Part shown: one piece after another, positions 22,811 to 35,515 of the stretch | How the letters are laid out: each line of letters begins with the position of its first letter | Numbering within the stretch: the first letter of the stretch is position 1 | Assembly: GCA_007844125.1 (NCBI GenBank) | Contig: CM017572.1 | Location: 34,825,218-34,889,217, forward strand | DNA from: Sinonovacula constricta | Lineage: Eukaryota; Mollusca; Bivalvia; Cardiida; Solecurtidae | Reading direction: 5' to 3' | DNA: 64,000 nt | The notes under the pieces: generated by a model | Database searches by the model: none | Seen by the model: only the letters and a program-made list of their open reading frames with translations | Told to the model about the DNA's origin: nothing | Program-made: the position numbers and the translations under genes

Positions 22811-23889
22811 TATTATTATTATTTAGGGTCACATCGATACATGCTTAATTATGTGTTAGTATGAAAAGTTTTATAAGTCACTCTTTATTTTAAAGTATGC
22901 ACGCTTGATTTATTTAACAATGTACCATTCGTATATACATTTCAAGATGTCAAATTATCAAGAGCTCAATTAAAAGTGTGCACAGCTAAGGAAAGTTATT
23001 TCCTGACAATTCAATAATGTTATACTTTTTCTTCAAGGATTATATAATTTGATTGTTATTTGTACCGAAATGTTACATCAAATAGAAGCGAATTGTATTT
23101 TGAATGGTAGCATTATAAATATAAATCGTTTTATTTAGCTAAGCATTTCAAATTAATTATTAAGCGAAACGGATTCGTCTTATTTCAAACCAAAGTCATG
23201 TTTGGCAACGTTTTACATGGCAATTAAATTGCAACACTGATGCATTCTTTGTGCACATTCCTATGTATAAGTAGGATAAATCCACATTTTACTGTTTGTA
23301 CTACCTTGTCAATTATGCATGCGTGTCTGGATTTGTGTAGGTTTATAGGAAAAACAAATATTTTGGATGCTTTATACAATAATTTGAAGATTATACTTTA
23401 GAAAAAAATGACTATTTGTTTTATGTCTTCCTAGCAAATATTAATAATAAAATAGTAAGAGCTAACTGGCATTCTTTAAAGTTAAATGGGGGTTTACGTT
23501 GTGTTTTTTACAAAAAAAATAATATTGCCATATGTGCAATAGTGTCGGTCGTTGGGATGATTTGTAATTGTAAGACTATTGCATTGTAAGCCTATATTAT
23601 AAACTACACGATATGATATTCCTTCAAATTATATTTATGTCATATTTCTACGGCCTTCATGATTAATTTAAAACGCATCTGTACTTAAAACCGTGATAAA
23701 CTGGGTGTTTTACCACGGAAACTTAAAATGTGTTTCCTAAATATGATTGTATTTATATTTTATTCATGTCACAGTTCTGCTACCGATTAAAATCAAACTC
23801 TGTAATATTGTTTGAAAATTGGGAAATGTATTTAGCCAATAACTAAAATTAACATACTCTGATAAAGGCATCTAACACAATAATCCAAC
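22811..23889. other. No gene seen
   Basis: AT-rich non-coding DNA with no recognisable repeat or open frame worth reporting. Confidence 0.6.
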
Positions 23890-24500
23890 TTGATCGTTTC
23901 AGAAGCATGTGATTTTGAGCACGCCAGAAGCCACATTTATTGAGCAATTCTCATCAAAATATGGTCAAAATATTTGTCGACAGGAAATCGTAAAAGAATT
24001 GCTTATTGGGTCACGTGGGGTCAAAAATTAGGTCACAAAATCAAATTTTATAAAAAAAAAAATGAACGGACTAAAGGACCGATTTATGGCCCTATCTTCA
24101 TCAAACGTGATCAGAACGTTTACCCACGTGTTATCTTGGACGATGTTATTATTGGGTCACGTGGGGTAAACAATTAGGTCACTTGGTAAAATCATAGAAA
24201 AATCTTGTGAACACAGATGAGGCCACCTTTTAACCTAATCTTCACCAAACTTGGTCAGAATGTTTGTCTGCATGGAATCTTCGATTAGTTCGTAACTCCC
24301 TCCCTTGAGGTCAAAACGTAAGTCACTAGGTCAATTCTTAGAAAAAAACCCACTAGAAACCACATTTAGGGTGCAATTCTCATCAAACTCGGCTAGAATG
24401 TTTGCCCGTACGGAATATTTGATATGTTTTGAAGTGGGTCGCGCGGATTTAGTAGGCCACTAGGTAAATTTATAGGAAATCTTATCAGCCTAGTGGCCAC
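23890..24500. repeat. Tandem repeat, about 150 bp unit
   Basis: Roughly four degenerate copies. Each holds an 'ATCTTCACCAAACTTGGTCA'-like segment, a 'GTTTGTC' segment, a 'GGGTCACGTGGGGTCAAAAA'-like segment and 'TAGGTCAC'. I associate this repeat type with bivalve genomes from memory. Confidence 0.75.
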
Positions 24501-24589
24501 AGTAATAGTCCACACTTCAACGCTTTAGGACTATTAATAGACTGTGTCCTCAGGTGACCAATTAAGGGCCACCATGGCTCTCTTTTGTA

Positions 24590-24830
24590 TTTGGATCAAT
24601 GTTTGCCTATCATTAGAATTTTAGAAACATCTGTTTTATAAAGATACATTTTCGCCGATTATTAGAATTTTAAAAGCGTGTCATTCTTTGAACTTAGACC
24701 AATTTTTGCCGATAATTAGAATTTTAGAAAATAATATATTTTATTTAGATAATTTGTGTGTATCATTAGCATTTTAAAACATGTGATTTATTATTTGGAT
24801 TTGTATTTCGTCGATCATAAAAACTAGCTA
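24590..24830. repeat. Tandem repeat, about 65 bp unit
   Basis: Four to five degenerate copies centred on 'CATTAGAATTTTAGAAA' variants. Confidence 0.6.
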
Positions 24831-27430
24831 TTTAAAACAAGCGTTGTTGAATCATTGAAGCAATAACTGCTCAAGAAGTATACGTTGGTTACAAGCAAAT
24901 AATGTAAAGATATATAAAAATAACTTGTTTATACGTAGAGAAATTCAGAGTGGAACTGTTCACATTATCGCGTATAGTCAGCTGACCTGACAGATATGGG
25001 CTTACCGTTTACGATCACACCAGACATGCGTGTGGAAGTCCAGCACAGCAGACATCACGACTGACCTGTGCCGAAAGCAAAGACACACACGACAGCTTTC
25101 TGCATAAAACAGACAAACGACAACAAAAACTATTTGGGACATAATTCTCATGCCATCATACACTGATCAGACGAATGTCATAGGTGACCTAGGTATAATA
25201 TCACCCAATGGCAGTGTTAGTTCATTCACCTGTATTTCCTTATGAATAAAGCTTAACTTTTAAAACGAATGGTAGGCTGTAGAAGGAGTTGGACTGCGCG
25301 GGTACTGGTGGTTAGTGCCAAATTAGATCATTGGCCTGCATTTCAATGAGAAGTATAGGGCAGCATACTAAGTAATACGAATCTCTCAGTTGTTAAAACA
25401 AGCATCAAAGTTGACACACATTTTGTCATGACCGCCACATTTCAAGATAGAAGTAACTACAGTCACCATTCCCACCCTACACCTAAAAGAAAAATAGCTC
25501 ACACATGTACAACACAAAAACTTTTCAGGGCATGCATTTTATACATAGATAATAACGTCTCGAAGATTTAATTACCTTTATACTAGACTACAACACTCAC
25601 GCAAAACAAATTTATCCGCGTAATCACTTTGACATAAATACACCTCAATTACAGACACAAGTGTAGAAGTTTTAAAATATTTTGGATAGCTATATAATAA
25701 ATGTGCTATATGCACACACAAATAACATAATAATACACGTAAAAGCGATGCCCGTTATACACACTTAACAAATAAAAAAGAAAGCAAGTGCGTGATTTTA
25801 TATTAATGAAATCAATAAAAAGGCATACGTAAATGTTATTTATAGACACAACGTAAATCAGAGGAGAGTAAAACAAAAACTATTTTACCCTAGTTTGTAC
25901 CCCTTATTTCAAAGGGCATTCATATTTGAACGCTTGGGTAATACACAGATAACCTCTAACCTTATAACCTTACTTTTCATTACAATTGAAAATTAAAGTA
26001 CCCCTAACAGTTACTAGTGTAGCTCTGATAGCATTTCCATGATAGCCACAAATACCTATATTTTAGGTTAGACCCATGCAGAATGGATGCTAATGTTGGC
26101 ACTAAATAGATATTTAGGAGAGAAACTGGGTAAAATATCACCATACATGTCGCCAAAATGTTAAACAACGGGACATTTGAGCGTGCTAGAAGACGAGCGA
26201 CTCAAAGTCAGAATAATGGTTGCGACGTTCAATAAATACTGAAAAGGACAAACATTGACATCAATTTTGTGTGTGTGAGAATGTTGAGCCAGTATCAGGG
26301 CTACGACAGGCCATGACTATAGAGTTAAATGACAGGCTCAATGAATGTGGTCGATATCTTAATAATGGAACACTTCCAGCTTTAATAAGTGGTAGAGATG
26401 AGATGGTCCTTGAACTGAATTACCATTGGTTTCTTTTACATCTTTAACAGTGAGCGATGTCAAACATTGCAGAGAAGAACAAAGAACAAAACCAGTTGCC
26501 TCCTCAACCGTTCCTTTCGTAGTTTCTAAAATTCTCGCCTATATTATTTAGACCTGAAACAGCAGCAACGAGTCTGTTGTATTTCTGTAACCAGGTCAAC
26601 TTTTGGTAAAGACCTGTTTTAATAGTTATGTCCCTTTAATCATTATTTGAATTAAATGTTTTTAATTTATTATCTCCCTTTCATGGTTGACTGGAAATAT
26701 ACTGAGAACTGGCCATGCTATTTTTAGTTTCCCGCCTTTAGTGGTCACATGATATGTTCTTTTAGTCAGAAGAGAGGTTACAGTGAAACAGTAAAGATGT
26801 ATTCTTTACTTTAAGACGATATTCGTATTTATTTAACTTTTACTTAATATATAAGTAAGCTATTTGAATTAGAGAGGTTGGGACATTATCAGGTTAGTTG
26901 CTTTCTATAACTGATGTGTTGTAGAAGCTGAATTGTTTGAATTGTAATTTCTCTATTTCTGACATGATACATGGAATTTCAAGATGGCTGCCGTACAACT
27001 AATTTAACTGACATAATGAATTGGTTATTGGTTTTATATGTAACATCACTGTTTTCTTCTTCTGTATTACTATGGGCACATTCATTATTACAGCATCCTA
27101 GTTGCCCATAATCCTCACTGAGAGAGAGAGAGAAAGTAAAGAAAGGCCCCAGTCCACAACTGGTAGGTTAATAACTATTTTAGACATTGTAATCAATCTA
27201 TCAGTGTTGTTGTTGTTTTATAATGAACATGGTTATTTATATATTGTACATACTTGTTTTTATAAAAGGCCTCTGACCAAGATTATTTCATGTTGTTTAA
27301 TATTTATGGTAATGAAGTTAACTGTAATGTTTATTATATTATAATTCATTGCCTATAAATCCCTGTATTTCAGTATTTGTCAGTGATAAGTTAACTTTGT
27401 AAAGTGCTGATTGTATATTTATTATTGCTA
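24831..27430. other. No gene seen
   Basis: AT-rich non-coding DNA with a short (GA)n run at 27119-27132. No supported coding region. Confidence 0.55.
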
Positions 27431-27439
27431 CTTTTATTT

Positions 27440-27510
27440 TACAGGAGCTGACTATTACCACTATTACCAGTATTACCAGTCTTACCAGTATTACTAGTGT
27501 TAACAGTTTT
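27440..27510. repeat. Short minisatellite, 9 bp unit
   Basis: About seven degenerate copies of 'ATTACCAGT'. Confidence 0.8.
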
Positions 27511-27639
27511 AATAGAATAAACAGTATCAACCATAACATTTATAGAAGAGTAAATTATATAACAACTCTACTTATAGACCACTGCGTTTTTTATCGAACC
27601 CTAATTCGTGTGTTTTTTAAACATAACAATGAGAACACG

Positions 27640-28140
27640 CGGATACATTTCGTCTTGCTGAATTACTTAATCTTTACCAGAAAAGACTTGAACATTTTGG
27701 GATAGATATACATGATGTTAACTCGGCCAGACTGAAAGAACTGAGGCTCAAAACAACTGAAACTGAGCTCAGCTCACTCAATACAACTGCTTTGTAAGGT
27801 GTAAAGAACATGCTGCCACAGATATGTATTCCAAAGGCATTCCAAAGACAGGGAAACAACGATTCCAGTCTAGATAGAATGACATAGAATGGCATGTAGT
27901 AATGTTTCATGAAGATGGTATTAGCATACCGTACGATCGCTTTCTTAAACAGATACATAGACTATGTTGTCTCAGCCGAGGATTTTCTGTACATTTGCAA
28001 TAGACAACATTTATCATAATTACTCATCAACAACTGCGATTACATCAATTTATGGATCCGACCCAGCATCTCTATATTCCAACATACACAATCGGAATAT
28101 CAAGCTGAAGCTCGAGAGGCAATTTAATTCGAGAACAACA
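27640..28140 (+). pseudogene. Degenerate copy of a dispersed uncharacterised gene family
   Basis: Fragments in different frames read 'LAELLNLYQKRLEHFGIDIH' and 'NSARLKELRL' near 27650-27745, then 'IPYDRFLKQIHRL' near 27925-27960 and 'TFAIDNIYHNYSSTTAITS' near 27990-28046. I recognise the last as a variant of an A-V-D-N-I-D-H-N-P-S-S-T-T-A motif of a high-copy, uncharacterised gene family in corals and molluscs (memory, not searched). Frames shift between the fragments and a stop interrupts them, so this is a relic. Function of the family unknown to me. Confidence 0.45.
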
Positions 28141-28689
28141 AAGTGATTCGCACACTAATGTTCCTCCTATTTTCTCCAAGGAGAAGAACCATTCTCCTCC
28201 CAAGCACAACCGCAAATAGGAATCTCTGTCACCTCTAAGACTGACAGGCGAATATGAGTGACTGCTGAAGATAAATCTCATAAAAGAAGATGGCGAGAAA
28301 AACATTACCTGGTATGTCCATAAAAAGTGTCCCCGAACAAATCATAACTGTTGCCTTCGGCATGAAACTCACTCAGTTGCCTTTGGAACACTTTCCACGA
28401 ACAAATCAGAGCAGGTCTTGGATAACTCAAACCAGGTTCTGTTATAGCTGCAGACCAGCCGATCGATGCACTTGCCAAACAAGTCAAAAGACACTGGTCT
28501 GCATGGTGTGGACAAATGGATTGCCATATAGGAACGCCCCATTCAGGTCACTTGGGACACTCCTTTAGAGTAAAGGATGGACAGGAACTCTTGCAAAGTC
28601 CTTGGTTGCTTCTTCTGGTACAGCAGAATCGTTTCGTTTAGCCTCAAGTGTCACATGAACACGTACAGTGGCTGTACGCGTTAAAATAA

Positions 28690-29040
28690 GTCTAGTTTCA
28701 TTAATAATATTCTAATCTGTTAAACAGTAACTGTATGTGTTTAATCAAGTCTATTTTCACTATGTATGACATAATCTTTTTAAACAGTTGCTGTAAGTGT
28801 TAATCCAAGTAGATATTTTATTATTAACATCATCATCTGGTGACCTGTAACTGTTAGTTTTTATCCAAGTCGATTTTAACTGTTATTAATATGCTGATGT
28901 GTTAAAAATGAAGTGTGTTCAGCCAATGTGATTTTAATTATTATTTATATGCTCAGGTAGTATCACGGTGGATGTAAATGTTCTGACGAGTCAACTTTAA
29001 TTGATTTAAATTAAATAATTAACAGTTAATTACAACATTA
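28690..29040. repeat. Tandem repeat, about 64 bp unit
   Basis: Five degenerate copies of a segment containing 'AACAGTTGCTGTAAGTGTTA' and 'TCCAAGTCGATTTTAACT' variants. Confidence 0.65.
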
Positions 29041-29605
29041 ATGTGCTGATGTATGTTCACCTCGTGGTATCTCTGATACTGATTAATATGTTAAAAAAAC
29101 AACCGGTTTACTTAAAATTTGAAAATGAATATCAAAAATATTTATCTATATCTATATTTATTAACACATTTTTAAACACGCTTTCAATTTCTCTTTGCAG
29201 ATTATCACAGAAAATATGGACACAGCATGTAGCACACACATAACATATGAGGGATAGGTATCTCAGACATATGTCAATATTATAAATAAACAAACAAAAT
29301 AAATTCGACATCAATTAACTTCTAAAAATTATACAATTATAAATGCTTTTCATAATAATTCAACGATGAAGCAGCTGTATGCTTTGTCGTTTAAATATTC
29401 TACTAACACAAGGTCGAGCAGCATAATTAGGAAAACATTTACAAATCTTGCAAAATAGGGACACGTAAAGAACAAATCACACTTTGACGGTTTGACAATA
29501 AAGTGTTATCTAAATGACATGATGACCATGATTTCCACATGAATGGTGAAATAGCGTACACAAATGATTGCCCTGTTTTTGTTTTTGTTTTGGTTAATCG
29601 CAGTG

Positions 29606-29795
29606 CTCAACTACAATCATTATAGCAAAGTCCAGCTGTTGGAGGAGGACTCCAGACAAAAGTTTGTGTAGACCACTGGCGCACCACAGGTTAGCTGGAA
29701 AGCCTCCCCAAGTTATGTCTATTGAACCGAACGGGATGAGAACCCATGCAGTGAGAAGCAACACAATCAGGGTAGTTACTTACACGCCTTACACT
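29606..29795 (-). repeat. SINE family B, minus-strand copy
   Basis: Reverse complement carries the family B body ('GCGCCAGTGGTCTACAC', 'CTGGACTTTGCTATAATG'). Together with the following ~60 bp it repeats at 29876-30072, so the two form a tandem dimer. Confidence 0.7.
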
Positions 29796-29875
29796 GCCTT
29801 ATTCGCATATCATATGAATGGTGAAATAAGGTACACAGATGTCCTGTTTTTGTATTGGTTTAGAGATACATCTCA

Positions 29876-30072
29876 GTGATCAACTGCAATCACTATAGCG
29901 ACGTCCAGCTGACGGAGGAAGACCACAGCCAGTCTGGGTAGAAGCACTGATGCACTCCTTCCCATATTAAGTCCCTTGCCCAGAACAGGACCAGAATCCA
30001 TGCTGTGAGAGGCAAAGCAATCAGGGTAGTTATCAATGGCGACTCTACCACTACGCCACACACGCCCCACGA
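29876..30072 (-). repeat. SINE family B, minus-strand copy with tRNA-like head
   Basis: On the minus strand it begins 'GTGTGGCGTAGTGGTAGAGT', a clear pol III box A. The box B region is degraded. The body ends in 'GGACGTCGCTATAGTGATTG'. It is not a functional tRNA gene. Confidence 0.75.
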
Positions 30073-30930
30073 ATGAAAGTGTTTATGCCTTCCCGGTCAG
30101 ACTGCCTTACTTGTGTGAGTTACCTGGTATAATGTTCTTGAAACAAGTGTGCAGTGTGCTCAATTGCATCTGTGCAGCAAGTGTAGGGTGTACACGTGGA
30201 AACTATAATATATTGGTACCGCTATTTGGCCTTTATTCTTGTCAAATTTCTTGTCTAAAATTCCATTTTTTTTTCCATTTTTTTTTTCAGATAATAAATT
30301 AATATATATCCTGCTATATTATATTTGCACAAAAATGATAACAGTGCAAAGAGAAATAAAAATAATAAAAAACAAAAGTTTTGGCAAAACCCGATAGGGA
30401 TGTTTTATGAAAGGCATTGGGCTTAAAGCCGTCCGCATTCATACTCATATAAAAATGACACAAAGCAAATATGATGATTCCATGCCATATCAAAAACATT
30501 ACCTGGTATGTCCATAAAAAAAGTGTCCCCCGACACATGTTATAATGAACGGAAATACTTAAAAGTATTTGACTATGATTTCCTGATCTCCATCTGCATT
30601 CAATGACAAAGCTTATCCTAAATGAATAAAAATGCAAATCACACATGCCCAATTGTTTTTCTTTTTCTATGTTTAATAGTACAAATATGTAATAGTGAAC
30701 TTCTTCAAAAAAGCAACTAAAATGTTAAAAGAACCAACGCCGTTATAACATTTTAAATAATGATACCAGCCTCAGACCACTAGGCTGATAAGGATGTTTC
30801 ACTGATTTGAAACCAGGAAGAAATTAAAGATTAAAGAGATAATGTTTGTTTTAGTCCTTGTATTAATGCACATGACTGATCAGTAACATGACATAAATTG
30901 TTTCTGATTTTATTTCTATTGCATAGACCA

Positions 30931-31120
30931 ATTATGATCATTATAGCAACGTCCAGCTTATTGGTGGAGGAACGCCGCAGACACATGTCCGGATAGAACC
31001 ACCGGCGCACTGCAAATCAGCTGAAATACCTTCCCACGTTAAGTACTACGCGGTGATAGGCTAAGCAGTCAAAGGAGTTACACGTCGGCGATTATACCAC
31101 TACGCCACGGGCGACCCCCT
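30931..31120 (-). repeat. SINE family B, best head region
   Basis: Minus strand starts 'GGGGGTCGCCCGTGGCGTAG' followed by 'TGGTATAATCGCC', then 'GCGCCGGTGGTTCTATCCGG' and 'CTGGACGTTGCTATAATG'. This is the copy that best shows the tRNA-like 5' end. Confidence 0.8.
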
Positions 31121-31359
31121 TATGCAAAAAGTCAAATTTAACTAGCATAACAATAAACATAATGCAAATCCTCGTCATTGTTTCCCACTAAATATTTATC
31201 CTTATGTGCAACTCTACAGCACCCTACTACAGGTAGGTACATCGGCTCAGATTAAAGATCTGCAAACCTGCAGTATGCCACTGGTTCTACCCAGATAAGG
31301 GGATATTCCTCCGTGAAAAGAAGCTGCATATAACCAAAATAACCGTTATTGCGTTGGTT

Positions 31360-31500
31360 TGATATAATATATGTATCTGAAATACAGACAACCAGATAGC
31401 CTTGATATATATCTGGATATTGTACAGTGTCCCTATACTTGGATCCAAGTCACAGTCAGCTGAAATACAGACAGCCAGATAGCCTTGATCATGCTATATA
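31360..31500. repeat. Short local duplication
   Basis: 'GAAATACAGACAACCAGATA' followed by GCCTTGAT occurs at about 31379 and again, with one change, at about 31463. Confidence 0.7.
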
Positions 31501-31579
31501 CCTCCATATCGTACAGATAGTTTCAACCGTACATAACCATGTTGTTTATAACTGTGACATCAATTAAAGTAGCTTTGGA

Positions 31580-31800
31580 TGAGGACCATAGACTGACTGT
31601 TGGGACTGTTGGGAACAATGCGTCACTGCCATAACACAGTTGGAGATGAACATTCTAGGATTTCGGCAACTATTACACACTGCATACTCGCCCGACCTGG
31701 CTCCATTTGACTGTTTTTCCCCCTAAAATCAAATTCCATTTGAAGGGCAGCTTTTATAAATCATTAAGATAGCTGCTACCAGCAACCAACACAACTAAGT
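31580..31800 (+). pseudogene. mariner-like transposase remnant
   Basis: Plus strand reads 'LGFRQLLHTAYSPDLAPFDC' followed by a G-x-x-L stretch, the C-terminal signature of mariner transposases (normally H-P-x-Y-S-P-D-L-A-P-x-D-F). Just upstream 'GNNASLP' corresponds to the H-D-N-A segment, whose catalytic Asp is replaced. Stops and frame changes are present. Only the last third of the gene is visible; no terminal repeats found. Confidence 0.65.
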
Positions 31801-32216
31801 GGCATGAGGATGTAAAAACACACCAATTGGGTGAGTGGATATCTAGACACAAACGATGTTAATAGCACTCTTGTGCTTACATCGAGAAACAATAACAAGT
31901 ACTTATGTCAGTTGTGTTTTTTTCTTGATGTCGATCTTTCTCTGTGTGGAGATGAAGGAAAAATAGTGTTGTTGTTAAGAGTGGCATTTTGTTACGCTTG
32001 TTTGTTTTCGTGTAATAATAACAAAGTGCAAACATTTCTGGGCCAATACTCGTATCACCAAATCTATAACACAGTATGTGAGGGACCAATAGAACACAAC
32101 TGTACGTGTACTTACCCCTTTAAATGTCTTCAAAAGCATCGTTTTAATTAATAAATCATACTTCATATATTGTTGCATTTAAAAAGATACATGTAGTTAC
32201 ACACATTTGTCAAATA

Positions 32217-33073
32217 CAGTCAACTCTCGTTATCTCAAATTTCAAGGGACTAAATAGAAAATAGTTTGAGTTATCCGAAGTTTGAGTTATCAGAATTTAA
32301 AGGATAGTTTGTGTAAATCTTAAAAATCTTATCTGCTACACGATGACTGGTAATTACTGAAATTCCTTGTTATATCTGCCACTGTAAACTAAGTTTCTGC
32401 AAGTTTGAGTGGTTTTGCATGTTTAAAGTGTTATTGGGTCCTTCACTGGATTGCTCAGCTGCAAGAAAGTTTAATGTCGATCTGACTATCCCCCCAATAC
32501 TAAGACCGGGTCCTTCATCAGATTGCTCGACACTTTCTCGTGTCTGGTCTAGTGGAAGAATGATAAAATCACTAACGCGACCTATCATTTTATTTACAAG
32601 TTGAGAAGGCCGTGTCTACAAGTTCTCAAAAACTGTTACAACAACAAGTACAAACTGAAACACTTTAATCAGCGTTAATTGATCAACGAAATTGTTGTTC
32701 ATTAGTCGGCTAATTAAATAATAATCGATTAACCTCTTCTCTAAATTACGTGACATCCTGATTGCCGATAATTGGCGATAAAACTCGCGCCCAAATCTTC
32801 GCGAGTTCCACGGTAGTTGTGAAAATCACTATTGTTGCCGTTTTGCATCTTATAGGAATTTGAAGTTTTAGATATACTAACTGATTTCAACAGTTTTATA
32901 CATGTGGGGACAAAGAATTTAGTTTGATATATCCGATAATTTGACACATCCGAATTTGAGTTAAGCGGAGTCGAATAATATAGAAACTATAGGGGAAAAA
33001 CGGGACCGTAGAAAACAGTTTGAAATAACCGGAAATTTGAGATAACCGATCTTGAGATAACGAGAGTTGACTG
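32217..33073. mobile_element. Non-autonomous pogo/Tigger-like DNA transposon
   Basis: Left end 'CAGTCAACTCTCGTTATCTC' (then AA) is repeated exactly in reverse complement at the right end, a perfect 22 bp terminal inverted repeat. Further imperfect pairing of 'GTTATCTCAAATTTC' type sequence extends inwards. The 857 bp element is flanked by TA on both sides (32215-32216 and 33074-33075), the target duplication of Tc1/mariner/pogo elements. The CAGTC...CTCGTTATCTC end is the form I know from Tigger/pogo families. No transposase frame inside, so mobilisation would need one in trans. Confidence 0.85.
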
Positions 33074-33753
33074 TATGCCATACATTTGGAGCATACTTGC
33101 ACTTTACATTGTGTCTAGTACAATCTATGTTCTCAGCATTTTGCCCATTTGTATTATGGTTTGTTTGTTTATTAGGTGGATTGTCCCATCATTAGTAGTT
33201 CAATTATCCGGAGACTGTGTCAAATTGAAGCCGAACGGCGCCTGCCTTTATTCTGTTTAACATGCTGTAAAAACCTTGCATGATACCACACTCAGTCCCG
33301 TTATTCTAACACTGGCCAGACCAATCGAGGAACTAGCCCTAAATGTTGCTTAATCGCTAGCAATGTAGCTATACCACTACTTTTAATGACTTGGGCAAAT
33401 ACGAGTGTGTTTTCAATTGTATAAATAACACACTGTAAGGAATGCCATAACATGTCTTTTTGACAAGCAAGGAAGAAACATGTCAACTTTTTAGACAAAA
33501 TCTGGCACGAATAAAAAACCGAGGCACCAATCGTCAAAAGTTACCTCTGAGATTTTGAGAGTAGGCATTTTACTTACAAGAACCAGGAGACATGTCGACT
33601 TGATATGTTGTAGATACTTCCGTGGCATGGCACTCTATTTTAACCACACTGGCGCTCCATATGGCCACCCTCATGTTAACCTCAAATACACGATTTGTAT
33701 CGTTCGCAGATCCATTGTCAACATCCAAAACAAAACAACTATGAACAGAAATT

Positions 33754-33755
<2 letters not shown>

Positions 33756-33826
<71 letters not shown>
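33756..33826. repeat. (AT)n microsatellite
   Basis: About 65 bp of AT dinucleotides, ending in a short AC run. Confidence 0.95.
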
Positions 33827-33828
<2 letters not shown>

Positions 33829-33898
33829 GCCATTAAAATAGTTACCATTATCCAATAAAACTAGAACAGTCATTATCCATAATAACCAGACGTTACAT

Positions 33899-34179
33899 TT
33901 TGGGGTCGGGATTGGGATTTGCCGTCATTTTTGCCGATACTGTGCAGCGACATTTCTATCATTATAGCACAAGGGCATTTATGAGCTGCCTGGGACTGAA
34001 CCCGGCCGGTCTATTATACTGACACCAACGAGTCAGGCGCCATTGTGTCCCCTTAGCCCCGAGCGTTAGGAGGGAAGCCACTACTACCATCTTTAGTCTT
34101 TGGTTTGACCCGGCCGGGGATTGAACCCGCGACTCCCCTATCCGCAAGCCGACGCTCTACTACTTTAGCTATTGGGGCC
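33899..34179 (-). repeat. Complete tRNA-derived SINE (family A)
   Basis: Read on the minus strand from 34179: 'GGCCCCAATAGCTAAAGTAG' then 'TAGAGCGTCGGC' (box A region) and 'GCGGGTTCAATCCCCGG' (box B). A ~200 bp body follows, ending in 'GCACAGTATCGGCAAAAATG' and a 'GGCAAATCCCAATCCC' tail. The spacing of the two boxes fits a pol III promoter. Its 3' half is the segment found twice in the 1-5 kb array. Confidence 0.85.
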
Positions 34180-34194
34180 GGTCGAATTATTTTG

Positions 34195-35515
34195 AAAAGT
34201 TATAATTATCAAATCAATACTAGAATTATCATTGCTCATCAATGCTAGAAGGATAAGTATCTGCCAACTTCAAAAACCATTACCCATTAATACTGTAAGT
34301 ATGATAATCCATCAATGCTGGAAGTATCAGTAATCATTCATACTGAAAGTAACATTACCCATCGATACATGAAGTAACATAACTTATCAATACTGGAAGT
34401 TTCATTATCTTTCAATACTGGAAGTTTCATTATCCATCAATACTGGAAGTATCGTTATACAATAATACCAGAAGTTTCATTATCCATCAATACTGGAAGT
34501 TTCATTATCCATCAATACTAGAAGTATCATTACCCATCAATATTGGAAGTATCATTAGCCATCAATACTGGAAGTATCATTATCCATCGATACAAGACTT
34601 ATCATTATTAATCAATACTAGAAGTATGATTAGGAATCAATATTAGAAGTAACATTATCCATCAATACTGGAAGTATCGTCAATCATCAATATTAAAAAT
34701 ATCAAAATCCCTCAATACTTGAAGTGTCATTATTAATCAATACTAGACTTATCATTATTCATAAACACTAGAAGTATGATTACCAACCAGTACTATAAGT
34801 ATGATTTTCCATCAATAATGCAAGTATCGTTAATCATCAATACTAGAAGTATCCTTATCCATCGATATTGAAGTATCATTATCCACCAATACTTAAAGTA
34901 TCAGTACCCATCAATACTAGGCGTATCAGTATTCATCAATACTTGAAGTATCATTACATATTAATACTACAAGTGTTATTGACCATCAATACTGGAAATA
35001 TCATTACCCAACAATACTGGAAATCATAAACCATCAATACAAGAAGTATCATTATCTATCAACACTGGAAGTATCATTACCCATTGACACTAGAATTATC
35101 ATTACCATAAACGCAGGAAGTACCATTACCCATCAATACTGGAAGTAGCATTACCATTAACACAATAAGTATCATGACCATACACATAAGAAGTATCATT
35201 ACCCATCAACAATTGAAAGATCATTACCATAAATACAATAAGTATCATTACCCATCAATACTAAAAGTACCATTACGAATCAATACTGGAAGTATCATTA
35301 CCATAAACACAAGAAGTATCAGTATCAATCAATACTGGAAGTATCGTTGTCAAAAATACACGGAGTATCATTGTCCATCAATACTATACGTATAATTACA
35401 CATCAATAATGGAAGTATCATTACACATCAATAATGGAAGTATCATTACCCATCAATAATAGAAATATCATTACCCATCAATAATGGAAGTATGATTACC
35501 CAATTTTTACCCAAA
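34195..35515. repeat. Large minisatellite, about 25 bp unit
   Basis: About 50 degenerate copies of 'ATCATTACCCATCAATACTG' followed by GAAGT, over 1.3 kb. It starts directly next to the family A SINE. Confidence 0.95.

Noticed and set aside
27102..27344. Plus-strand open frame starting near a GA run
   Set aside because: No domain, short, and driven by simple sequence at its start.
31831..32151. Open frame of 106 codons
   Set aside because: No recognisable motif; lies between a mariner scrap and a non-autonomous transposon.
33899..34179. Possible functional tRNA gene
   Set aside because: Box A and B are present but the head runs into a SINE body; no cloverleaf with a terminator follows.
34195..35515. 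Regularly spaced short repeats as a CRISPR array
   Set aside because: The repeats are contiguous and degenerate with no unique spacers, in a eukaryotic genome.
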